A program made the position numbers and the translations under genes. A model generated the notes under the pieces. The model searched no databases and was not told where the DNA came from. It saw only the letters and a list, made by a program, of their open reading frames with translations. This document shows, piece after piece, positions 1 to 5,394 of a stretch of DNA of 7,772 nt. Every line of letters begins with the position of its first letter. The first letter of the stretch is position 1. Origin of the DNA: Desulfobacterales bacterium (GTDB lineage: Bacteria; Desulfobacterota; Desulfobacteria; Desulfobacterales; C00003106); the NCBI GenBank assembly GCA_030672555.1, contig DAOVGD010000015.1:1-7772 (forward strand), given 5' to 3'.

Positions 1-770
1 TTGCCATTGTGCTTCAGGTCTCCGCCAGCGCCAAGGGCTGCAAAGCCCCACCAGCCGGCCTTAGGGATGCCAAAGGCAAACACTCCGTTTTTGTCAGCCT
101 TGATGGTCTGGGTGACAAAGGCATCATGGGGTGCCTCTACCTTGGCCTCCTTGACAAAGGCATTTCCTTCAACATCATGGTTCAAGTACTCCACTTCGAT
201 CTCAGCGTCAGGAACCGGCTCGCCTTTGCAGGTGACGACGCCGCGGAAGACATTTCCGGTCCACAGGGCATAAGGCTTGTCGAGAGGAATAATTTCAACC
301 GGCAGGGGGTCACCAACCGGAGCATCCCAATCGGTTGGGGCGCAGGCTACATTGAATATAACCTTTGTGCAATGCTGGATATAAAGGTCTTCTGAGCCCT
401 CGTAATAAGGAGCGGGCACAAAATAGAAGATATGATCACCCATCCCCTTCAGTTTTACTTTGGCTTCATAAGCCTTGCCCTTATTGGTCAGACTCGTAAA
501 ACTTATAGGCTTGAGGGTATCAAGCAGGTCCTTTTTCTTTCCTTTGTGCATTTCACCAAAGGCTACGGGCGGGTGGATCTTGCCCTTTTCATCCTTCCCG
601 ATATCCATGGTGTGACCCGCCTCAAAGGGATGTGTAAAGACAAGCTTAAGAGTGAGTTTCTTTGATTTCGGGACACTGTCCGGACTATAAATCATCTGAA
701 AATGGGCATAGGCCGGGACGCTCAGGGCAAAAGCCACAACCAGGGACAATAAAAATACCAATCTCTTCAT
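1..770 (-). CDS. Exported DUF4198 (NikK-like) periplasmic protein, 3' end outside window
   Basis: Reading the minus strand from ATG 770-768 gives 256 open codons that run off the window. A GGAGG Shine-Dalgarno lies 7 nt upstream (778-782). Residues 1-22 form a Sec signal peptide (MKRLVFLLSLVVAFALSVPAYA), so the mature protein would begin His-Phe-Gln. The body is beta-rich with a His cluster at residues 46-53 (THPFEAGH), more His at 66, 75, 113 and 133, and a late GIPKAGWWGFAAL segment typical of DUF4198. In this family, NikK proteins are accessory components of ECF-type nickel transporters; others are annotated only as periplasmic metal-transport components. Here it is the last visible gene behind feoA-feoA-feoB and a NikL-like gene, so a periplasmic role in iron handling is inferred, not shown. 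The family call is fairly firm; the metal and the function are open. Confidence 0.82.
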   Translation of the reverse strand, partial: MKRLVFLLSLVVAFALSVPAYAHFQMIYSPDSVPKSKKLTLKLVFTHPFEAGHTMDIGKDEKGKIHPPVAFGEMHKGKKKDLLDTLKPISFTSLTNKGKAYEAKVKLKGMGDHIFYFVPAPYYEGSEDLYIQHCTKVIFNVACAPTDWDAPVGDPLPVEIIPLDKPYALWTGNVFRGVVTCKGEPVPDAEIEVEYLNHDVEGNAFVKEAKVEAPHDAFVTQTIKADKNGVFAFGIPKAGWWGFAALGAGGDLKHNG

Positions 771-788
771 AATTCATCCTCCATTGTT

Positions 789-830
789 TTTGTCATTTGT
801 CATTTGTCATTTGTCATTTGTCATTTGCCA
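789..830. repeat. Tandem heptamer array, TTTGTCA x5 plus one variant
   Basis: Five perfect copies of TTTGTCA (789-823) are followed by one TTTGCCA (824-830). The array lies in the gap between the 106-residue protein gene and the DUF4198 gene, about 6 bp beyond the latter's Shine-Dalgarno. It would be transcribed in the intercistronic leader. Any reading frame through it is an artefact of the repeat. Confidence 0.95.
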
Positions 831-832
831 TT

Positions 833-868
833 CTTCAATTCGTCAATCGTCAATCGTCAATCATCAAT
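833..868. repeat. Second tandem heptamer array, CGTCAAT x3 with degenerate flanks
   Basis: Three perfect CGTCAAT units (841-861) are followed by CATCAAT (862-868) and preceded by the related CTTCAAT (833-839), separated by one base. The unit length equals that of the adjacent TTTGTCA array and the core TCA is shared, so the two arrays may have a common origin. The array ends 10 bp before the stop codon of the next minus-strand gene. Confidence 0.9.
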
Positions 869-878
869 CCATAAATCC

Positions 879-1199
879 CTATTCCGTAATTTCCGAGCTT
901 GGTACCTTTACAGCGTGGCCGGGACCCGCGTCAAAGATGGCCGTGTATTCACCTTCAGGCTTCTTGAATATGAACTCGCTGTCTTCGTTCATCTTCCCTT
1001 CTATGATCACCTTTCCGTCGGCATCCAATACCTGCATCTTCACACCCTCGCCCGAGCCCCCATCAGAGAATCCACCCTCGCAAAGAATGGTTCCGTCCCC
1101 TTCATCCGAGCACGAGCACAGCGGGGTGTGTGCAAGGGCCTGTGAGGCAAAAAAGACAGCCAATAGCAGGCATATTGACAACAGTACACTTTTTCTCAT
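879..1199 (-). CDS. Small exported NikL-like Cys protein
   Basis: This 106-codon gene has a strong GGGAGG Shine-Dalgarno (1207-1212) 7 nt before its ATG. Residues 1-23 are a Sec signal peptide ending Ala-Leu-Ala, so the mature chain would start His-Thr-Pro. The mature part has Cys28, Cys30 and Cys40 close to the N terminus. A single compact beta domain follows, with a GGFSDG turn (42-47), a LDADGKVIIEGK strand pair (58-69) and a closing FDAGPGHAVKV segment (89-99). The order GGxFSDG / DADGKV / DAGPGH resembles the soluble domain of NikL, an accessory subunit of ECF nickel transporters, but no C-terminal membrane helix is present. It sits between feoB and a DUF4198 gene on the same strand, which suggests that the two exported proteins work together. 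The NikL relationship is from recognition of motifs and needs a profile search. Confidence 0.75.
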   Translation of the reverse strand: MRKSVLLSICLLLAVFFASQALAHTPLCSCSDEGDGTILCEGGFSDGGSGEGVKMQVLDADGKVIIEGKMNEDSEFIFKKPEGEYTAIFDAGPGHAVKVPSSEITE

Positions 1200-1224
1200 A
1201 GTTACACCTCCCTTTGGATCAAAT

Positions 1225-1369
1225 AATTCAGGAATTGAGGGATTCAGGAACTTAGGAATTGGGAAATTAGAATCATATAAAATTCCTTTAATTCGGAATT
1301 CCTAAATTCGCAATTAAGCGAAGCGGCATCCTCAATCCCTGAATCCCTAAATTCCTGAATCCCTAAATT
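1225..1369. repeat. AT-rich inverted and direct repeats between feoB and the NikL-like gene
   Basis: A 15-bp direct repeat CTGAATCCCTAAATT occurs at 1339-1353 and 1355-1369, with a 16-bp period. The reverse complement of the same theme appears at 1239-1256 (GGGATTCAGGAACTTAGG), matching 1346-1363 at 17 of 18 positions and so forming a long-range inverted repeat. Short GGAATT/AATTCC palindromes fill the middle. The right-hand copy covers the feoB stop codon (1363-1365) and the codon before it. The spacer could fold in the mRNA between feoB and the downstream genes, but there is no clear T-run to call a terminator. Confidence 0.85.
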
Positions 1370-3882
1370 TCAACTGTTCTGTGCTTCTTCATCGCAGACC
1401 TTTCCCCTGCGAGGTAGGTAGCGGCCAAAATCGCAAATACGAATAGTGACAAGAAACCCATAACCTGCAGTGCCGTAAGGCCAAGGATCTGCCCGCCCTG
1501 GAAAACCATTATAGCTATGATAAATCCGAGGATTATTGGGTAAATGGCCGCAAAGAGCATCCACTTTGTGCTTCCTGTTTCGACCCTGACCATGATCAGT
1601 GTCGCAATGCAGGGAGGAAAGAGAGCCACGAACAACATCAGGGCTAAGGCATGCAGGGGAGTCCAGGTCTCGGCTGTATCCCTTGCCATGGTGTCGGCAA
1701 GAGTACCGCCGGCCTCCTCTCCGATGCTGTAAATAGTGCCGAGGGTGGCGACCAAGTTCTCCTTGGCCGCAAATGAGCTTGCCAGGGCGATGTTTACTTT
1801 CCAGTCGAACCCGGCAAGTTTGCTGACCGGCTCAAGGAAACGACCAAAGCTGCCGGCAAAACTTACATGCACCACTTCTTTGCGCCGGGCGGTGTCGAGT
1901 CTTTTCAATTTTTTGTCGAGTTTCTTGTATGCGGCATAGGCCGCCTTGGCATATTGATCTTTTTCCCCATCAAGGCCTTTCCCTTTATTTACAATCTTGA
2001 AAAATTCAGGGTTTTCTCTGCTAAATTTCTCTTTAAGCGCTTCTTTAGCTTCTTTGCCTTTGGCGCCCATCTTTTTCTTTTTGTAATGATCCCAATAACG
2101 TCCAAATTCCTTTAATCCGGGTCCGGCCAGGAGTTCGGCATAGGGGTTGTTTTCACCTATCTTTTTCATAAACGTTTCTGTGGCCTTATTCACCTGGTCA
2201 TCACAGTATGCAGCTCTATCTTTGCTGAGCCCCGGAAAGGTTATAAAGACCCAGACCACGATGGCCACGGCAACAATAATGGTGATCACCTTCTTTACAA
2301 AAAGCCAGGTACGTTCAATGGCCCTCCGGAGCACACCAGTGATGGTCGGTAAGTGATAGGGGGGCATCTCAAGGATAAAAGGCTCACTTTCCTCCCGCTT
2401 GAGTACGGTGAGACTCAATACGCTGGCTACGATAAGGGCGACAGCCAGTGTGATCAAGGACATGAACCAGAGGATAACCGCCTGATGTTCTTTAAAAAAG
2501 ATACTGACCAAAAGCACATAGAGCGGCACCTTGGCCATGCAGTTCATCAAGGGGACAATCATGATGGTTGTCATTCGGGCCTTCTGGTCCTTCATAGCAC
2601 GGGTGGCCATAACACCCGGTATGGCGCATCCACCCACCACAACCCCTCCAAGGATCATCGGCAGGGTAGATTGCCCGTGCAGACCAAAGGCCCTTAAAAC
2701 GCGATCCATGATAAAGGCCACCCTGGCCATGTAGCCGCTGTCTTCGAGGATCGCTATCAACAAAAAGAGTATGAGGAAGATCGGCAGGTAGTTCATTATG
2801 GCGAAAACGCCGTCAACAATGCCGTTCAAAAGGAGGGACCGAATAAGTCCCTCTGCAGGAAGGAGACCTGCAATCACATCCCTCAACATGCTCCAATACT
2901 TCCAGGCCCAGGGAGCAACATGCTCCCCTCCGATCTTCATGGTGAGGTAGTACATCAAAAAGAGAACTCCCCCAAGGAAGATAGGACCTGCGACCCTGTC
3001 ACAAACAACCTGATCAATCCGGTCGGTCAGGGTCCTGCGTTCCTTTTTTTCCCGTTTGACACAGCGTTCTACAATCCCTCCTGCAATCTGGTAACGCCTG
3101 ATTGCGATGGCCTGCTCGGCGGTCTGCTCGTGCTCAGTCTGAAAGAGTTCCCGCTCCCTGGCAACATTGCTCAGGATATCTTCTTTATTTGTGGCATGTT
3201 CACTAACCAGCCTGTGTGCCTCGCTGTCGTTTTCCATCAGTTTCAGAGCAAGCCATCGCAGGGGATAACGCGCGGCCAGGATCACATCTTCTGAAAGGCT
3301 TTTTTCCAGCCGGCCCAATACAGGTTCAATGGCCTTTCCATAGTCGAGACGCAATGAGGTCTGAGGAGCGCTCCCATCTTTTGAGATCTGGTCTATAGCT
3401 TTCTGGAGATCTTTTATCCCCACTCCTTTGTTTCCAATGGTGGGAACCACGGGCATACCCACTTCGTGGCTTAGTTGCTCTATGTTGATTCTTAACCCTC
3501 GTTGCCGTGCCACATCCATCATGTTAAGGGCAAGGGCCATGGGAATGCCCATCTCACTTAACTGAAACACTAAATAGAGATTCCGCTCCAGATTGGAGGC
3601 ATCCACAACGTCAACAACAACTGCAGGCTTTTCATGAAGGAGAAAATCCCTTGAAACACGCTCTTCTTGGGTGTAGGAGGTAAGGCTGTAAGTGCCGGGG
3701 AGATCAACGACCTCTATTTTTTGCCCGTCGAAACGGTAGTTGCCCGTCTTTTTTTCGACCGTTATACCCGGATAATTAGCCACATGTTGACGTGCCCCTG
3801 TAAGGGCATTGAAAAGAGTCGATTTCCCTGCGTTGGGTTGGCCTGCCAGGGCGACTAATATTTCATCCGATGATCTGCTCAT
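1363..3882 (-). CDS. feoB: Ferrous iron transport GTPase-permease FeoB
   Basis: FeoB imports Fe(II) across the cytoplasmic membrane. The 839-residue product carries an N-terminal G domain: G1 GQPNAGKS (14-21), a switch I segment NYPGITVE (36-43), G3 DLPG (60-63) and G4 NMMD (120-123). A helical linker (about 180-290) precedes the membrane part. That part begins near residue 298 and includes the Gate region LEDSGYMARVAF (379-390), GGCAIPGVMATR (417-428), NCMAKVP (447-453) and FPPCIA (755-760). The Gate cysteine is kept (Cys419), but the Asn common in GCN(V/I)P is Ala here. The protein is about 65 residues longer than the 773-residue E. coli FeoB, largely because of a Lys-rich hydrophilic stretch at about 552-675 between membrane segments. 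The ATG overlaps the feoA2 stop (ATGA, 3879-3882), implying translational coupling. Confidence 0.97.
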   Translation of the reverse strand: MSRSSDEILVALAGQPNAGKSTLFNALTGARQHVANYPGITVEKKTGNYRFDGQKIEVVDLPGTYSLTSYTQEERVSRDFLLHEKPAVVVDVVDASNLERNLYLVFQLSEMGIPMALALNMMDVARQRGLRINIEQLSHEVGMPVVPTIGNKGVGIKDLQKAIDQISKDGSAPQTSLRLDYGKAIEPVLGRLEKSLSEDVILAARYPLRWLALKLMENDSEAHRLVSEHATNKEDILSNVARERELFQTEHEQTAEQAIAIRRYQIAGGIVERCVKREKKERRTLTDRIDQVVCDRVAGPIFLGGVLFLMYYLTMKIGGEHVAPWAWKYWSMLRDVIAGLLPAEGLIRSLLLNGIVDGVFAIMNYLPIFLILFLLIAILEDSGYMARVAFIMDRVLRAFGLHGQSTLPMILGGVVVGGCAIPGVMATRAMKDQKARMTTIMIVPLMNCMAKVPLYVLLVSIFFKEHQAVILWFMSLITLAVALIVASVLSLTVLKREESEPFILEMPPYHLPTITGVLRRAIERTWLFVKKVITIIVAVAIVVWVFITFPGLSKDRAAYCDDQVNKATETFMKKIGENNPYAELLAGPGLKEFGRYWDHYKKKKMGAKGKEAKEALKEKFSRENPEFFKIVNKGKGLDGEKDQYAKAAYAAYKKLDKKLKRLDTARRKEVVHVSFAGSFGRFLEPVSKLAGFDWKVNIALASSFAAKENLVATLGTIYSIGEEAGGTLADTMARDTAETWTPLHALALMLFVALFPPCIATLIMVRVETGSTKWMLFAAIYPIILGFIIAIMVFQGGQILGLTALQVMGFLSLFVFAILAATYLAGERSAMKKHRTVEI

Positions 3883-4109
3883 AACGGGGTTATCTCCACG
3901 CCTTTAGCTTCGGAGCGACGCAAAGCCAGCATGTATCCTTTCACCTTGATATCAATCGGATCCATCAGGGGTGCATTACGTATTACACTTATGACGGTTC
4001 CGGGTATGAACCCCATATCGAGCAACCGCTGTCCGGCAACTCCATCCATACTTACCTTCGCAACGCGGCACTCATTGCCCGGCTTCATTTCGTCCAAAGT
4101 CATTTCCAT
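3879..4109 (-). CDS. feoA: FeoA, second copy (FeoB-adjacent)
   Basis: This is a small SH3-like cytoplasmic protein of 76 residues, a usual FeoA length. It shows the family pattern: MKPG near the N terminus, RLLDMGFIPGTVISVI (28-43), a PLMDPIDIKVKGY strand pair (47-59), and ALRRSEAKGVEI at the end. FeoA is thought to bind FeoB on the cytoplasmic side and promote Fe(II) uptake. The gene lies 11 nt after feoA1, and its stop overlaps the feoB start by 4 nt. An AGGA lies only 2 nt before the first ATG (4109) but 8 nt before a second in-frame ATG (4103), so initiation at 4103 giving MTLDEMKPG is quite possible. The gene assignment is secure; the start is not. Confidence 0.93.
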   Translation of the reverse strand: MEMTLDEMKPGNECRVAKVSMDGVAGQRLLDMGFIPGTVISVIRNAPLMDPIDIKVKGYMLALRRSEAKGVEITPL

Positions 4110-4120
4110 TTTCCTTTCGG

Positions 4121-4420
4121 CTACACCGGAGAGACCATGATCTTATGAGCCATGCCTGCGCCGATAGCCAAACGGGTATCGCCGGATGCTACTAAAAAAG
4201 GCCCCGGGTGTCCCCTCCTGATGACCTCAATTTCTGATCCCACGTTCAACCCCATGCTGCTCAAGTGCTGGCGCATCCCCCTGCCGCCTGCCAGAGAAAC
4301 AATGCGCACTCTTTCCCCGGCACAGGCCATAGCCAGCGGCATACAGGGTGTTACTGCCGGACCAGTCTGCTGATCCTCTTTGTCGCTGTATAACTCATGA
4401 ACGACGGCCATTTGTTTCAT
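4121..4420 (-). CDS. feoA: FeoA, first copy, with N-terminal extension
   Basis: This is the first gene of the minus-strand Feo operon, 99 residues, with AGGAG 5 nt before the ATG. From about residue 28 it follows the FeoA pattern: PLAMACAGERVRIVSL, GGRGMRQHLSSMGLNVGSEI, GPFLVASGDTRLAIG, GMAHKIMV. The roughly 27 residues before the domain are polar, rich in Asp, Glu and Gln, with a Cys just before the domain (TPCMPLAMAC). They resemble no domain I recognise. Tandem feoA genes before feoB are common in anaerobes, and the two copies probably do different jobs in FeoB gating or complex assembly. The two FeoA proteins here are clearly divergent in sequence, so they are not a recent duplication. 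Confidence 0.93.
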   Translation of the reverse strand: MKQMAVVHELYSDKEDQQTGPAVTPCMPLAMACAGERVRIVSLAGGRGMRQHLSSMGLNVGSEIEVIRRGHPGPFLVASGDTRLAIGAGMAHKIMVSPV

Positions 4421-4495
4421 GAACTCTCCTTGTTCTTACACAAAAAAGTGAGTATTCATAAGATATTGCCTATAAAGATTGATCTTTCTAATTTA

Positions 4496-4511
4496 AATAG
4501 AGCTCTCTATT
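4496..4511. promoter_or_regulatory. Palindrome over the likely feo operon -10 region
   Basis: AATAGAG-CT-CTCTATT is a perfect 7-bp inverted repeat with a 2-bp centre. On the minus strand it overlaps the predicted -10 hexamer (4507-4512) of the feo promoter, a good place for a repressor. It does not match the candidate DtxR-type site seen at 4588-4605, so it could serve another regulator or be chance in AT-rich DNA. Confidence 0.35.
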
Positions 4512-4535
4512 AACCCAAAGAAGAATCTCTGTCAA
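4507..4535 (-). promoter_or_regulatory. Candidate promoter of the feo operon
   Basis: On the minus strand TTGACA (4535-4530) is a perfect sigma-70 -35. After 17 bp comes TAATAG (4512-4507), a weak -10 with 3 of 6 consensus positions. Transcription would start near 4500, about 80 nt before feoA1. The -35 is strong evidence; the -10 is not. Confidence 0.45.
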
Positions 4536-4567
4536 GCCTTTTTTGCGGCATGACAAAAGGCTTGACA
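4530..4567. repeat. Perfect 13-bp inverted repeat carrying two outward -35 elements
   Basis: TGTCAAGCCTTTT (4530-4542) and AAAAGGCTTGACA (4555-4567) are exact reverse complements around a 12-bp loop. Each arm ends in TTGACA pointing away from the centre, one toward feoA1 and one toward the regulator gene. No T-run follows either arm directly, so this looks like a shared divergent-promoter module rather than a terminator. Confidence 0.9.
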
Positions 4568-4589
4568 AAAAAGATTTTTTTAGTATTTT
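4562..4589 (+). promoter_or_regulatory. Candidate promoter of the DtxR-family regulator gene
   Basis: TTGACA (4562-4567) is a consensus -35. TATTTT (4584-4589) follows at 16 bp and matches the -10 consensus at 4 of 6 positions. A better -10 hexamer, TATACT (4593-4598), lies 25 bp away, too far for this -35. Either choice places the candidate operator at 4579-4605 over the -10 and start region. Confidence 0.5.
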
Positions 4590-4605
4590 AGATATACTTA
4601 ACTTA
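4579..4605. promoter_or_regulatory. Candidate metalloregulator operator upstream of the regulator gene
   Basis: TTTAGTAT-N7-ATACTTAA (4579-4601) is an inverted repeat with 7 of 8 matching pairs. Within it TTAGATATACTTAACTTA (4588-4605) recurs, inverted and with 16 of 18 identities, at 5203-5220 before the feoB remnant. TTAG/CTAA-rich palindromes are typical of DtxR/IdeR-type sites. Position over the likely -10 suggests autorepression. This is inference from repeated occurrence, not a matched known motif. Confidence 0.5.
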
Positions 4606-4644
4606 TTTTATCGACACTAATCTTTAATCTCTTTATTGGGTATC

Positions 4645-5157
4645 ATGGCAGAACAATTATTAACCCCTACAATGGAAGATTACCTGGAAGCCCTCTTTGT
4701 TCTGGGAGAGGAATTAAAGGTTGTCCGGGTGAAGGATATTGCCAAACGTATGCAAGTCAAGCTTCCTACTGTAACAAGCATGATAAGCACCCTTGTTCGA
4801 AGGGGCCTTGTTAATCATGAAAAATATGAATATGTGGAATTGACCGACAAAGGGTTAAAGATTGCCAGAGAGGTTGACCGATATCACAGAATCCTGCGTA
4901 CCTTTTTAACTGACATATTGCACGTAGATGAGAAACAGGCTGATGAGGATGCCTGCAAAATGGAACATGCCATAAGCCCTGCCACCTTAGAGAGGTTTGT
5001 GGAATTTATGGAATTCGTTGAAGTCTGTCCCAGAGGGGGGGCAGGATGGCTGGAATATTTCAACAAATATTGCAGGGAGGGCCGCAAGAATAAAGAGGAG
5101 TGTCTAAGGCATATGGCGGAGTTTATAAAGGAATTTAGTGCCACTTTAGAAAAATAA
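4645..5157 (+). CDS. DtxR/MntR-family metal-dependent transcriptional regulator
   Basis: This 170-residue DNA-binding repressor is divergently placed from the feo operon. An N-terminal winged helix-turn-helix (about 10-72) contains TMEDYLEALF, VKDIAKRMQVKLPTVTSMIS as helix-turn-helix, and a wing ending YVELTDKG. The dimerisation and metal domain (about 73-125) contains DRYHRILRTFL and DACKMEHAIS. By alignment with MntR and DtxR the metal ligands are Asp12, Glu15, His81, Cys104, Glu107 and His108. Asp12 is MntR-like, whereas Cys104 matches DtxR Cys102. There is no C-terminal SH3 domain, but a tail with Cys128, Cys143 and Cys153 is present. Fe(II) or Mn(II) sensing is therefore undecided; the neighbours favour iron. 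I chose ATG 4645; an in-frame TTG at 4636 would add three residues. No good Shine-Dalgarno precedes either. A hairpin terminator follows the stop. Confidence 0.92.
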   Translation: MAEQLLTPTMEDYLEALFVLGEELKVVRVKDIAKRMQVKLPTVTSMISTLVRRGLVNHEKYEYVELTDKGLKIAREVDRYHRILRTFLTDILHVDEKQADEDACKMEHAISPATLERFVEFMEFVEVCPRGGAGWLEYFNKYCREGRKNKEECLRHMAEFIKEFSATLEK

Positions 5158-5173
5158 AAAAAGAGAGACAACG

Positions 5174-5196
5174 CCCTCTAAGGAGGGATTTTTTTT
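5174..5196 (+). terminator. Rho-independent terminator after the regulator gene
   Basis: CCCTC-TAAG-GAGGG (5174-5187) is followed by A and eight T residues (5189-5196), 16 nt after the regulator's stop codon. The stem is short but G/C-only apart from one pair. The A-run upstream could extend the stem with the T-run. Confidence 0.8.
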
Positions 5197-5240
5197 GAGC
5201 GTTAAGTTAGGTATCTCTAATATGATTTTAAGTATCTAAG
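5195..5240 (+). promoter_or_regulatory. Candidate metal-controlled promoter before the feoB remnant
   Basis: TTGAGC (5195-5200), 17 bp, then TAATAT (5218-5223) form a plausible sigma-70 promoter with 4 of 6 consensus bases in each hexamer. Between them TAAGTTAGGTATCTCTAA (5203-5220) is the reverse complement of the regulator-gene operator candidate with 16 of 18 identities. A shorter related TTAAGTATCTAA follows at 5228-5239. The layout suggests repression by the neighbouring DtxR-type protein. The promoter would now drive the 97-residue protein and the kinase. Confidence 0.45.
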
Positions 5241-5252
5241 CAGATTTTCAGG

Positions 5253-5378
5253 ATGACAAAAGAAATAACGATTGTCCTGGCCGGGAATTCCGATTCAGGC
5301 AAGAGCACCGTATTCGACAAAAATTTTGTTTTGGGCAACAGCACGATAAGGATACCCAAGAAGGTCTGGGTAGAATAG
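5253..5378 (+). pseudogene. FeoB N-terminal stub (G1 to switch I only)
   Basis: The frame opens with ATG and reads MTKEITIVLAGNSDSGKSTVF, a FeoB-like start with an intact P-loop GNSDSGKS (11-18). After residue 21 the similarity fades. A stop falls at codon 42, just after IPKKVWVE, where FeoB would read NYPGVTVE. Allowing small indels, the DNA around 5330-5375 can be read as G-Q-Q-H-x-K-D-Y-P-G-V-x-V-E, a FeoB switch I segment. The rest of the G domain and the whole membrane part are missing. I read this as the decayed 5' end of a second feoB, deleted down to the start of the next gene. A functional 41-residue peptide cannot be excluded, because the start codon and P-loop are intact. The preceding promoter still looks usable. 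Confidence 0.65.
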
Positions 5379-5394
5379 AACGCTGGAGGTGTAC

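Noticed and set aside
9..665. Plus-strand open frames over the left 665 bases
   Set aside because: They lie antisense to the continuous DUF4198 frame, which has a signal peptide, a strong Shine-Dalgarno and family motifs.
789..868. CRISPR-like array
   Set aside because: The units are 7 bp and contiguous, with no spacers and no cas genes nearby.
784..1305. Plus-strand open frame of 173 codons beginning with a repeated Ser-Phe-Val-Ile-Cys-His pattern
   Set aside because: Its start is a translation of the TTTGTCA array, and the rest is antisense to the well-supported signal-peptide gene at 879-1199. There is no Shine-Dalgarno and no family resemblance.
4530..4567. Rho-independent terminator
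   Set aside because: The hairpin is perfect, but neither side is followed directly by a T-run and no gene ends into it. The outward TTGACA boxes fit a promoter role better.
4884..5171. Minus-strand 95-codon frame
   Set aside because: It is antisense to the DtxR-family gene, with low-complexity Ser-rich content and no ribosome binding site.
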